A program made the translations under genes and the position numbers. Below the pieces are notes generated by a model. It searched no databases. It was not told the origin of the DNA and saw nothing but the letters and a program-made list of their open reading frames with translations. Source: Ganoderma boninense (lineage: Eukaryota; Basidiomycota; Agaricomycetes; Polyporales; Polyporaceae). From it: DNA of 64,000 nucleotides. Below, piece by piece: positions 11,557-22,700 of this stretch. Each line of letters opens with the position of its first letter. The first letter of the stretch is position 1. Location of the stretch: assembly GCA_002900995.3 (NCBI GenBank), contig CM035304.1, forward strand, positions 5,782,134 through 5,846,133, in the 5' to 3' direction.

Positions 11557-12740
11557 GGGAACTGCGAGTTGGTCACAAGCGCCAGCATGAAATTGAAATT
11601 TCCAATCAGATCAAGCCATAGCACATAATGGGTCCAACGAAGTAGCAAGACGTACCGATGGATGGAGAGTGCTTGAATATCCTGGGAGAGGGGGTGGCAT
11701 GGACTGGGCTAATGGTGATGGCTGTACGGAAAGGCCTGCTTGTGGAGGGCCTCGAGCTTCACACGAAGGGTCATCGATGCCACGTTTAACATTGGACATC
11801 CAAGAGGGCGCGCAAGATCCTGGGTTGATCACATATATAAGTACCAGTGCAAACACTGCGCGGCCGCACAATAATCGCGATTCGAAGTCTGATGTAGAGA
11901 CGAAGACTCGAGGCCTTTCAAGAGGCTCGATTCTTAAATGCTCTTATCCACGTCTTAAATAGAAAACTCAAAACATTATTGATTGCAGGTGCAACGGCGA
12001 CCGCCGAAGGGGTTCTTTCAGCGGTGATGCGGAGATCGAGAGTGGTGACATTCTACGTAACTGGCCACAGCTACATATACTCACCTGCACCGTGAAGCCT
12101 GTCATGGTCATGAACGTCATCGCATTTCCATGCCCCGTTTGTTACTCCACAGGGCCATACAGAAGCACTAAAGTGATATGCGACGTATGGGATTCTCAAA
12201 CAACTCGGATCCATGACCCCAGGCAAGACAAACTCGATGACCTCGATGATTCCCGTCGTCCCAGTGTCCTCTGGCCTTGACGAATCACGCCGCCACATGG
12301 CAAGACCCACCAGTAGTGTCGAACGACGCGGAAGATGATGTAGAGCACGTATGTCTATGTCGACGCGCTCCTGAGGTCGACACGGGATACGCACCTCAGC
12401 TGGATGAACTCCTATACTAGGCTATCGCCGACATATCCCACTGCACCGGCCCCCTGCCATGGTGCCCATGGCGAGAGGGACCAGGCACCTGAATGGATGT
12501 CCAACTCGCATCGCAAAGGCCGCCAGCCGTCGATACTTCCCTCGTCGTAGTCAGGGATGTCGCCCGGGGTGGGTTGCTGAGAGCTACTAGACGTCGACAC
12601 TATTGTACATACTATTATCCACAATACACCGGAATCGATTTACAGTACTCGCGAGTGGTGACATGTAAGAATGCGTAGGAACAAAACAAAACAAGCGTCC
12701 ATATGTCGCTATCGCAAGCACGCGCCCACGACGACGCCCC
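11557..12740. other. Intergenic stretch upstream of HET copy 2
   Basis: About 1.2 kb without a recognisable coding family. It should hold the promoter of HET copy 2 and the 3' region of the NAD(P)-binding gene. A donor-like site on the minus strand near 12080 could mark a spliced leader. Confidence 0.4.
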
Positions 12741-13728
12741 TCAGTACGCGACCGTGACGCCCGAGCCCTCCCACTTCTCCCAGTTCTGCAGCACGTCGCA
12801 GACGATGAAGTGCGCGACGTCCTTGCGCGACACGCGGTACCCGTCGCCAAAGTCCCCGTCCTTGCGCGCACGGTACGGGCCCTTGCCCTTCGTCGAGCCC
12901 CGGTCCCCCTTGCACTCCCCGTCCGTGAGCAGCGCGGGACGGATGACGACGACCTGCCCGATCTCGCCCTCGCCGGGGAGCCCAGGGGTGGAGTCCTGCC
13001 AGCCGTCCGCGAGCACCGCCGGCTTGACCTGGTCGGGGCTGCTGGCGGGCCACGGGCGCCCGCGGACGTGCGCGAGCACGCGCTCCGCGCCGAGCTTGTC
13101 GTCGTGCGCGCCGCTGAGCATGCTGCTGCCGTAGAACGGCTTGAGCGCGAGCGCGAGCGCCTTGCGCGAGGCGGCGGTGATGCCCATCGAGGTGATCGCG
13201 ACGAAGTGCGGCTGCGCCGAGGGCGGGGCGCGGAGCTCGGCGGGCATCGTGCTGAAGGTGTTGAGGAGCGAGCGCGTGACGAGGTCCGCGGGGTCGAAGA
13301 CGAAGCCGCGCGTTATGGAGAACGTCAGGAGCCCGCCTGTTGGGGGTTTCGGTGAGAGGTTAGCATGGAGGAGACTCAGGGGAGGATCGGTCGAGGGACG
13401 TACCAAGGGTGAAGAGAACGACGTCGACCTTGCCGTTGCCGGCTTCGAGCGCGGTGGCCCAACCATCGCGGATGGTCTCAGCTTTAAGGCCATCGCCGTG
13501 CACGAGCTTGGCCTTGCCGTCCTTGATGAAGGGGAGCATCTCCTCATTGTTGTCGAACGTGTTGAGTGAACGCAGGAGGTAGGTAACGGTTGCCCCTGAG
13601 TCTGTGCGATAAGTCCTGTCAGTCAGTCGACATGCAAAAGTTGTGGAGATTGACGAGAGCGTACTCAGGAGGCGGAGAGCAGCAAAATATCCGATGTTCT
13701 TAGACGCGCCAATTGCGAACACATTCAT
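12741..13728 (-). CDS. NAD(P)-binding Rossmann-fold protein (NmrA/epimerase-like)
   Basis: Three exons read on the minus strand: 13728-13665, 13601-13404 and 13336-12741. All phases agree, giving 285 residues. The N-terminus MNVFAIGASKNIGYFAALRLL is a Rossmann dinucleotide-binding motif (GASxNIG in the first beta-alpha turn). It is followed by ATVTYLLRS, DVVLFTLGG and a central block FVAITSMG typical of atypical short-chain dehydrogenases. The C-terminal part contains GQVVVIRPALLTDG and ISRKDVAHFI-like residues (here VSRKDVAHFIVCDVL), the substrate-side signature of NmrA/SDR_a5-type proteins. Substrate and reaction cannot be told from sequence; proteins of this kind are common in Agaricomycetes as uncharacterised oxidoreductases or redox sensors. 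Confidence 0.85.
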
Positions 13729-15971
13729 GTTGTGGGCGGTGTGATGTCGGTGATGTCAGAAGGTGGTCGAGACAGTAGGCAGATGTTGAGTATGATCGAC
13801 TTGCAGGGCGGCCCGAGGCTTTATACAAGGGCAGTCAGCTCGTGTCTGGTCATCGATCGTCAGTGAGTGGCACAGTCCGCAGTGGCCACGTTAGCAGCGC
13901 CGAACGAAAGTACGAGTCAGACTGGTTGCGCGGTCAAACAGTAGCCTCGGAGTGATCGGCAGAGTACACGACCCAAGACGGTGTACGGATATGATCAGCT
14001 ATCTCAGTCTGCTCTTCCCTCGACACGTCAATCCAGATCAAGCCTTACGCGCGTACGCGTTCACGCGGCACCTGGCACTCGCAGCCGGGGACACACGGCG
14101 AGACCGCTGGTGCTTACTAGTGCCGTTTGAACAGAGGCACGTCAACGCCGGCCGAATCGCTTACTTACTGCGGACGAAATAGGTGCCTTGAACTCTCTTG
14201 AACTTGGCCAGTGATATCCTCCCGAGCGGCATGCATGACGCAGGGGCTACAGCAGCCTTCTGCTGCAGGTCGACGTGTCACGCTGTAGGCAGTGCGTACC
14301 TTGCGCTACGTGGGGCGGTGGGGACCCACGAGTCACAGCTAAATAAGACCAAGGCCCTGCGACCCGCCATTAAGACAACGCCGAACGCTGACCGTCCTCG
14401 CCTGAGGTTGGCGAATTTGGAGGATGGAGTTGTCCCACTCCGAGTCGCAGCCTGAGGGGGGAACTGGATGCCCGAAAGGCGGTAGGCTATGTCGGACGCC
14501 GAGGGGGGTCGTACTGAGTAACGTCGGGTGATAGAAGGCAACGAGATGGTCATATCGTCGAGACGCGAAGCAGCCAGGCAGGAGGCAAAGAATAAGGAAA
14601 CGAAAACGGATCGGCATTGCCCAATGGGCGGTAATTGCATAGCAATTAAACATTACGTAAATATCCGAAGCTTCCCACATGTGCTTCTCCGTATTGACAA
14701 GCGGAATTATAAGACTCAGTTCCTCCTCTAAAGTTGGCCTACCCCGGGTCCCTTCTCCTCGACATCGTGACCGCACTCGTCAAAGTGCAGCGCGACAGGA
14801 ACCGTGACGCCTCCCCGACTCTAAGCATTCTTGGCCTACTGGTGGAGGTCAAGAACGCCGGCGGGTGTGACACTCTCTCATCGCTGCTTCGCATCGCCGT
14901 GGCTTTCTCCGTTTCGGAGTCGGAGCCTGGCCTTGGACATCTACAAGGTCTCCGGATCCGTCTCCCACACGGCGATCATGTCGGCCATCCCGAAGCCTTG
15001 CGCTACTCCCTGTCGGCGTCCGGTTCTCGAGGCCAGAAGACTCGGGCAGCTGCGTGAACAAAGCCATCCTGCGTGCTCAGAGCTGCTCAGAGGTTCCTCT
15101 GAATGACCGTCACAGTACCTGAGGCCTGAGCACGCGCGGGAGGAGGGGGGGTATCGCACCAAATGCTATGCCAAGGTCATCCATGCAACGGCCGGAGCGT
15201 CGTATACGCGTCTAGAAGATGTTGACGTTGATGATGTGGTCTTGGGCGAGCCGCTCCGGCGGTTGAAGAGATAGGGGATGGGTGTGGTGTGAAGAACACG
15301 AAGAACTCATCCATTCGAGCCGAGCTATCAACGCCGCATGTATAGGGTCAGGAGGGGACAGGCAAACGGTGCCGAGAGACCCAGGGAACGGCCGAGGAAA
15401 CGGCTAGTGAGTGTTTGAAGGGGGCTGCATGCAGTGTCTAGTTGGGGGGAGGAGGGACAGCAAGCGCGAGTCGTCAAAAGGGACGCCGAACTGAGGCCGC
15501 CGGGGCCAAAAACACGCCGCAAATGCAGGACCGGGCGTAGACAGCCCCGAGGGTCATCACTGAAATTTGATCTTCTGGCGTTGCAAAAGGAACAAGACGT
15601 GGTCAACTCAGAGTCCGAGCAGACGAAGTGGGAAGCAAGTGAACCGTGCTGCGCCTCGAGTTTTGTTTGCCTCCAATGCGAATCTGCCACCGCTGCCTAG
15701 TGGATAGAGTTGCGTAGAAGCCCTCCGCGTCCTCCCGTGTTGCAGGCGTTGTCGGTGTCCGCCACACTTGCGGGTTATTCCTAATGTACTCGGACCTTAG
15801 CGACGTCTTCTTCCTTTGGGACCTGGATAGACTAATATGAGATCGTCGAAGACGAATCTGTGGGATGAAATATTGAGCTAGATGACAACGTCAGTCACTA
15901 AATATCCTGTGAGAATATTTCGCACCATCATCATCGTTCGGATCGCCGTCGTGAATGGTGCCGAGTGTCGT
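13729..15971. other. Intergenic stretch, no supported gene
   Basis: About 2.2 kb between the promoter of the NAD(P)-binding gene and the 3' end of the split HNH-like gene. Frames are short and without recognisable families, and I see no RNA gene or clear repeat. Confidence 0.4.
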
Positions 15972-16327
15972 TTACATCTGGATAGTCGTTTGTTTCGCCC
16001 GGTTCGGCTTCTTTGCGAGCTCCTTCTGCGCCTTCACTTCCTTGTAAAACGTAGATTCTTCGGCGGAGTCGACAGTGTTCTCGACAAGAAGTTTGATACT
16101 CGCATAAGCAAAACGAGCGTAGAAAAACTCCACATGGGTGTCGTCGTGAATCGTAGCCCGTCGCCGGTGGAATAGATCTGGAAAGTTAGGATATCCATGG
16201 CCCACAAAGTATGCAATGAAGCCGTAGGTATCGGCGGGGTTCAGAATAAAGCTGCGAGAGTCGAAGCACCGCTTCACGTCCGCGCGCAACAGGATACTAT
16301 TCGCGCGGCCATCGACACCCGCCTGTA
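15972..16327 (-). pseudogene. HNH-like nuclease-domain gene, 3' fragment left of the retrotransposon
   Basis: The minus-strand frame reads in from the retrotransposon junction: AGVDGRANSILLRADVKRC, FDSRSFILNP, YGFIAYFVGHGYPNF and VEFFYARFAYASIKLL, ending at a TAA (15972). This block (NxxxLRADxxxxFDxRxF, then xxFFYARFA) resembles the C-terminal half of the HNH endonuclease-like proteins that are abundant in Agaricomycetes. The frame continues across the 5 bp target duplication into the sequence right of the retrotransposon (26298 on), so this is one gene cut in two by the insertion. Function is unknown; nuclease activity is inferred from the fold only. Confidence 0.6.
16323..16327. repeat. Target site duplication, left copy (CTGTA)
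   Basis: The five bases directly outside the left LTR are CTGTA, and the five directly outside the right LTR (26298-26302) are also CTGTA. Five base pairs is the usual duplication size for Ty3-type integrases. Confidence 0.95.
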
Positions 16328-16646
16328 TGTGACGACGGCGGGCGTTAGGCTCGGAGTCGGCACACGAGAGCGTCCAGGCGCGAAGGACAGGGATAAGGTC
16401 TGTCGATTGCAGGGGGTACAAGAACGCTGGCGAGAGGGTACAGAGGCGCAGCCCTTAAGTACGTAGAGGAGAGGCGAGATCCGAGCCAATGGACGTCGGA
16501 GGTACCGAGGGTCCGAGCCAGCGTGACAAACGAAAAGTAAGCAAGAGGCGAAAATTGAGGGAGTGACAAAGGTGGGGAAGGAACACGTGAGTGTACGGAA
16601 ATGGAGAAGGGAGCGCGCGAGCAGGGAGACGCGCGTGTCTGTTACA
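16328..16646 (-). repeat. LTR, 3' LTR of the minus-strand element
   Basis: A 319 bp repeat identical, as far as I can read, to 25979-26297. On the plus strand it begins TGTGACGACGG and ends TCTGTTACA, so the TG...CA ends hold on both strands. Confidence 0.97.
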
Positions 16647-16657
16647 TCCGCCCTCCC
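16647..16657 (-). other. Polypurine tract of the retrotransposon
   Basis: Read on the minus strand, GGGAGGGCGGA abuts the 3' LTR. This is the expected position and composition for the primer of plus-strand DNA synthesis. Confidence 0.75.
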
Positions 16658-16734
16658 GTCGTGACCGAGACCAGGTACAACCGGAACGCAAACTAAGCGA
16701 AACAAGAACAAACACGGCGAGGTCCGACGTAACC

Positions 16735-19700
16735 CTACTGCGTCTTCATCGTGATGTCATTGAAGTCGATCAACGGCTTCACCGCAAGATCCTCTTCGTT
16801 TTCATCAGCACTAGCCTCAGGCTCATCAGCCTCCCCTCCGTCCTTGTGTTTCGGCTGCTTCGACTGCTTGGCCTTGCCAGCGGCCGCCTTCGCCTTTTTG
16901 GTCGCCGTCGAGGTCGAAGCGGCGGAGTCGGCGTCGGGGAGAGGACGCTTCGAGCCGGAGGAGGAGGACTGCGAGGTCGGCCGGCCATCCCTTTTGGATA
17001 GGTGAGTGGTTTTTCCGCTGGGGCCCTTCATGCTGCGAGAGAGCTGGTTGACCACGAGGGTCTTGACGAGAGGGACGAGCTCTGGGTCGGAGAGGAGACC
17101 AGAGAGCGTGGACTCGGAAGCGGCGGCGGTAGGAGTGGGTGTGTGACGCTTGGGAGGCGCAGCGGCGGTGTTTTTGGCGGGGGCAGGAGCCTTCTTCGCA
17201 GGTGGCTCGGGGAACGGAGCGAGTTCGTCCACGGGAAGGTGCTCACCGTGAATGACGGTGAGGCCGGTCTCGGGGTCGTATTCACAGAACTGGTACTTGC
17301 ACGCCGTATGCTGTGCCCAGTCCGAACGGAAGATGGTGTAGCCGCCGGGGACGGTTTTTCCAGGGCCCTTGACCTTGCCGTCACGGACGCGGCCGTCGAA
17401 GTTCGAGTAACGGCGCAGCTGATCGACGACGTACTCGTCACGGCGGAGCGGGGTGGCCTTGCTGCTGAGTACGATGTTGTTGTTGCGCATGCGCGAGATG
17501 CCGGGGTGGTCGGTGAAGACCATGGCGAGTGCGAGGAGGACGAAGAGTACGAGCGGGTAGAGGAGCGTAAAGAGCGGGGAGTAATGAAGACGGGCGAGAA
17601 GGAGGTAGCCGCGAGAAGGCTGAGCTACGGGAGGAAGGGCGCGCTGGATCTGGCGCCGCCGTCGACGAGTTGAAGGAGAGGGACCGTCGTCCCTTATATA
17701 CGCCTGGCGGCGAGGCCCCTTGTGACGGGGGGCTGCTGCGCCCAGGAAGACTTGTGGGTCGTTTTTCGGAGGCTGTCCCGAGCCGTTTGGTAGACTGCTG
17801 ACATCCTCGACCCCCAGGGCCTCCAGATACTCGGCGAAAGCACGAGTCGAGGAGATAGTAGCACACGGCACCCACGTCCGATCGCCAGAGCGCCACTCCA
17901 CCTCGCAGATGGCATCAGAGCCATGTCCTCGGTGCGACGCGACTCGCTCGATCACCCACTCGTCGTCAAGCTCTCCGAAGTCTGCAACTTGTGTCTCGAG
18001 CCGTCCCGGAAAGAGACGGTCATCGTTCGGCTCGTGAATCCTCAGTAGGCTCGCGTGGAATACAGGGTGGATGCCACGCTGTTTCAAGCGTGCGGGCAGG
18101 TCAACCAGGTACGAGTAGTTACCAAAGTCTCGAGTGATCCTGTATGGCCCTATGAATTTTGGAGCTAGCTTCCGGGCGAGTCCCTTCGGCAATCGCATGT
18201 TTTTCGATGAAACATACACAAGATCTCCAACGGTGAATGGTGCGGCCCGACGCTTTCCATTAGCGTGGCGGGTTTGCTTTACCCGGGCGGCGAGGATGCT
18301 ATCATGGGCCGCCATCACGGCCTGCTTCACTCGCTGGGCATAGGCCCGCACACCCGCAAACTCATCGGTCCGGGCGTCGCTCCAGATCATCGACCGAGGC
18401 ATACGGCCCGTATTCAGGAAGAACGGTGCGTATCCTGTGGTTTCCGATCGTGCGAGGTTAATCGCAAATTCAATAGCCGGCAGCTTCGAAACCCAGTCCT
18501 TCTGGTTCGGGGCGATGCACTGGCGCAGCATCTGGGTCACCGTACGGTTAGCCCTCTCGGTGGATCCATCCGACTCGGGATGATAAGCTGACGACATGCG
18601 CAGCTCCACACCGATGCACTGGTGCAGACGCGACCAGAATGTGCTCGTGAACAACACGTCACGGTCGCTGACAATTGCCCGAGGTAAACCGTGGTGCCGA
18701 TACACCTCCGAGAAGACTAACTCTGCCATTTGCCTTGCAGTGTAGTTGTCTCGACAAGGCACCAGGTGCACCATACCCGTCAACAGGTCGATAATTACTG
18801 CGATCGTGTCGAAAGTGCCGTCTCGATTACGGGACTCGGGTAGTGGTCCCACGAAGTCTATTCCTATGACTTCCCAGGGGTACGTGGGCACCTTCAGCGG
18901 CTGCAACAAGCCATACGGCCGCTGGTTGTTCGGCTTACTACGCTTGCAGGTTCGGCAAGACTCGCAGTATCTCCGAACGTCGTGCGTCATGCTACGCCAC
19001 CAAAAGTGGTCCTTCAAGAGCTGGAGAGTCTTGTAGGCCCCAAGGTGAGCTAGCAGCGAGTGTGCATGCAGGATCACGATCTCACGGACGCTCCGACCCT
19101 TGTATAGAACATCCGGGATGCAAAGCCGCTCTCGGCCATCCTGTTTGAGGTACATCAAGCCATCTTCGACTCGAAAATTCTTGTATTCCTTTGGCTTATC
19201 CAAGATCGCCCGAAAGAATTCATCCTCGGCCAGGCGGCCCTTCAATTCGGACAGCAAATCAACGCCATCTGAATTTTCGGAGAGGTGCGTCAGCAGCGAA
19301 ATGTTTCGTGCGACCTTATCTCGCTGTGTTGCTAGCAGGACATCAGGGTCCACCAGAGACTCCGTCCATTCTTGTGGCGTATCGCTCGTAAATCGCCCTT
19401 GCGACTGTGGAGCGGTGGCTGAGGCCGTGCCGTGGATGGATACCTCTTCATCAGGTATGTCCTCCACCGTTGCTTTTGGTCGTTGTGAGGTATTCCCGCC
19501 CTCCTGTTGTTCAGCACGCGGTCCGTGCAGGACAACACGCTTGACTCGCTGGGAAAATTCCTTCGCCGTTTCCGGGCGGCCTGTCTCGGCACCCGGTGGT
19601 GTCACTCGCGCCCTCCGCTTCTTCGGAACAGGTGCTGTTGGTGACGCAATGGAAGGGCGCTGCTCAGCCACAGCAGTCGGCCGTGGCGCAGGGACAGAGG

Positions 19701-22700
19701 GGAGTTGCACTTCAGCCCGTCCTTGGGCTTGTTGAGCAGCGCGGGCCTGTGCCCGAGTAGTGACCCGGGAGCTGAGCGGAAGCTGGGCTGTAGCCTCAGT
19801 GGCAGTGAGGACTGGGACGGAAATAGACTGGGCAGCCAGAGCGGCCGAGAAGCCATCCCCGTCATCGTGCACTACGTACTCAGAGGGAGCACGGACAGTG
19901 CCGGGTGCATCTTGCGTATAAATGCGTGAGAGCGCATCAGCAAGAACGTTCTCTGCTCCCGGAATGTACTCGACTTCAAAGTCGAATTCCGAGATCTTCT
20001 CCAACCAGCGAGCTTGTCGCCCAGACAAGTTACGCTGGTTGAGGAGATGGGTGAGACCCTTGTGGTCTGTAACCCAGGTGAAATGGCAGCCGAGTAAGAT
20101 GTCGCGGTGCCGGAGCATGGATTCGACTCCGGCGAGCATTTCAATCTCGTGTACAGGGTAGTTCATCTGCGTGGTGGACAGCTTCGCAGAGAAGAAGGCC
20201 GCCACATGGGCATCCCGCCACGAGTCTCCTTGGGAGACAACTCCCGAGATTCCTGCCATGGAGCCATCCGTCACCAGCCAAATGCGAGGGGCTGTGGGAC
20301 GGTAATCTAGGGGCTTCCGATGGTGAGAGCGGTGCGCTTCAACGAGCCGCTTAATGTCCTCAAAGGCCCGTTGTTCAGTCGCATTCCAACGAAAGCTGAC
20401 CTCGTTCCCGGTTAGGCTCGATAGGATGCCCATCGGCACCCGAATAGTCGCGATATCATCTGCTAGATATCCCACTGAGCCGAGGAACCCACGCAAGAGC
20501 TCACGCGATGTGGGGACCTTCCAGTTCAGGACAGAGTCCACCTTATCGGGGTCCATGCGGATACCGTCGTTGTCAACGATCCGTCCGAGGATCTTGAGCT
20601 CGGAGCATAAGAACTTGAGCTTCGTTGCACTCAGGTAAAGTCGCTCGCGCTCCAGAATGTCAACGACAATCTGACAGTGCTTGATGTGGTCCTCAAGCGA
20701 GTCCGAGTAGATCGCGATGTCGTCCAGGTACACATCAAGAAAGGAGCCAATATAAGGGCCGAAAATATGGTTCATGAGAGCCTGGTACGTCGCCACCGCA
20801 TTACAGTCTCCTTGCTGCAGTACCAGACTCACCATATTCCCGTCCGGCGTTGTCATAGCGGTACGATCCACGTGGTCCGGTTCAATACGGATCTGCTCGT
20901 ACGCATCTTTCCCGTCTATGAGGCTGCGGTACGGCTTACGCGAGACCCGCCGCAGGATCGCCTCCATATCCGGGAGGGGAGAAGCAACCTTGACTGTGTT
21001 CGCATTCCGTTCACGAAGGTCACAGACCACGCGCAGGCGTGGGGGAACACCTTTAACTCCAGTGCCCGGCTTCGTCAAGAGAAGCATCGGAGAAGTGTTT
21101 CGTGCGCTGGTCATCTGCCAGCGTCCCGACTTGAGGTAAGCATCGCGTTTCTCTATCCACAGATCACGCAAAGCATCGGGGCACCGAGACGGCCGCCAGG
21201 AATACACCTTGGACGGATCCTTCAGCGGGATAGAATGATTGATGGCCCGGAGTGGTGGAAACGGTGCGTCACTCGCATCTCGGCAGATGGGTGCAGCGTA
21301 CTCACGAAGGGAGTGTCGTGCTGCTTCCAGGCGATCCTCGAACAGGTCCGCAGCATGGGAGGCAATAACCCGCCTTCGGGAACCCGAGACCTCTGCAACC
21401 TGTGCGCTGCCAACCACAACCTTGGCCGGGTTGAAGCCGAGCAGGAAGCGGTGGTGGGAGAGGAAGGGGGTGCCTAGAATAAGGTCGTAATTGAGTAAGT
21501 TCATCACATCAAAGTATTGTTCCTCCTTGATGGTCTGATACTCTATTACAGCTTTACAGCCATAATTGACCTTTGCCCGAGACCCTTGCACTGCCAACTG
21601 GACAGGTAATGGTTTCTCGAGCTCGAGCGCGTGTATGCCTAACTGCTGCGCGAGCTTTGCAGATATAAAGTCTGCGAGGGAGCCCGAGTCCAGCAGTGCT
21701 CGAGCGGGGTGGCCGTTGATGTGCACTACGACCACCAAGGGCTCGGGAATCACTCGCCGGAAGTCACGCGTGGTAGCAGCGTTCCGCTGGACCGGAGGCG
21801 AGTGAATTTCAGCAGCATTCACCTGGATCTCCCGCCATGGCTCATCATAGCCACCGGGGGAGTCAACGAAGAGCTGAACGAGCTCAGTTTCCAGGTCTTC
21901 CAACTCGAAGGACGGCTGCGAGACCAGGCGGTGCACATACTCGGCGTACCAGCCTAGTAAGTCAAGGCATGGGTTTTGGAATGCGGCGACTGCAATCTCC
22001 GCACTAACGGCTAGATAGCAGTCTGCAATGAGAATGTTCTCACCGTGGCGGGACGCTGAGAAGCGGGGAAGTCCAGGTGACAGGTTTTCCATGCTGTCCG
22101 CTGGCCAGGGCTCATGTTCATTCAGGGCCCGGGCGATCCATTGAACGAGTACGTCTCCCATGGTTTCAGAACCGTTGTCCTGTATCGCTGACAGCTCTGC
22201 ACCATACAAGTCTGCAAGAGCGTGCCGGAACCACTGGACGACGTCGAAATCTGGCTGTTCGAGCCACAGATTCTCAAGAGATATCATCCCATCTTCGGTC
22301 GGGAGGATGTCCGAGCGGCTCACGACGTCTCGGTAATAGAAGCTCACCGAAGCTTCTCCACCAATGGCCGTGATGCGACAATCGTTGGGGCCCTCGCCTG
22401 GCATATACGGGCGATACCTGTTCAGCAGCGCCATCGCGTGCTGAGCGTATATGTCGGGCACAATGGTGCGCTCCCGGCCGTGGCGAGGGCGCAAAGGGAG
22501 GTGGAGTTGGGTGTCTGTAGAGCTCTGGTGCTGACCGGCTTTGTCAACCATAGGCGTCACTTCTGACTCAGACAAAGAGTCTACTTCAAGATCTCCTTCC
22601 CAAAACTCATCGGTCTGGCATACATTCTGCAGCCAGTCCGAAACCGAGCTGGAAGTATCTGAACGTGAGTCGTACTCCTCATCTAGGAACATTAACCCAG

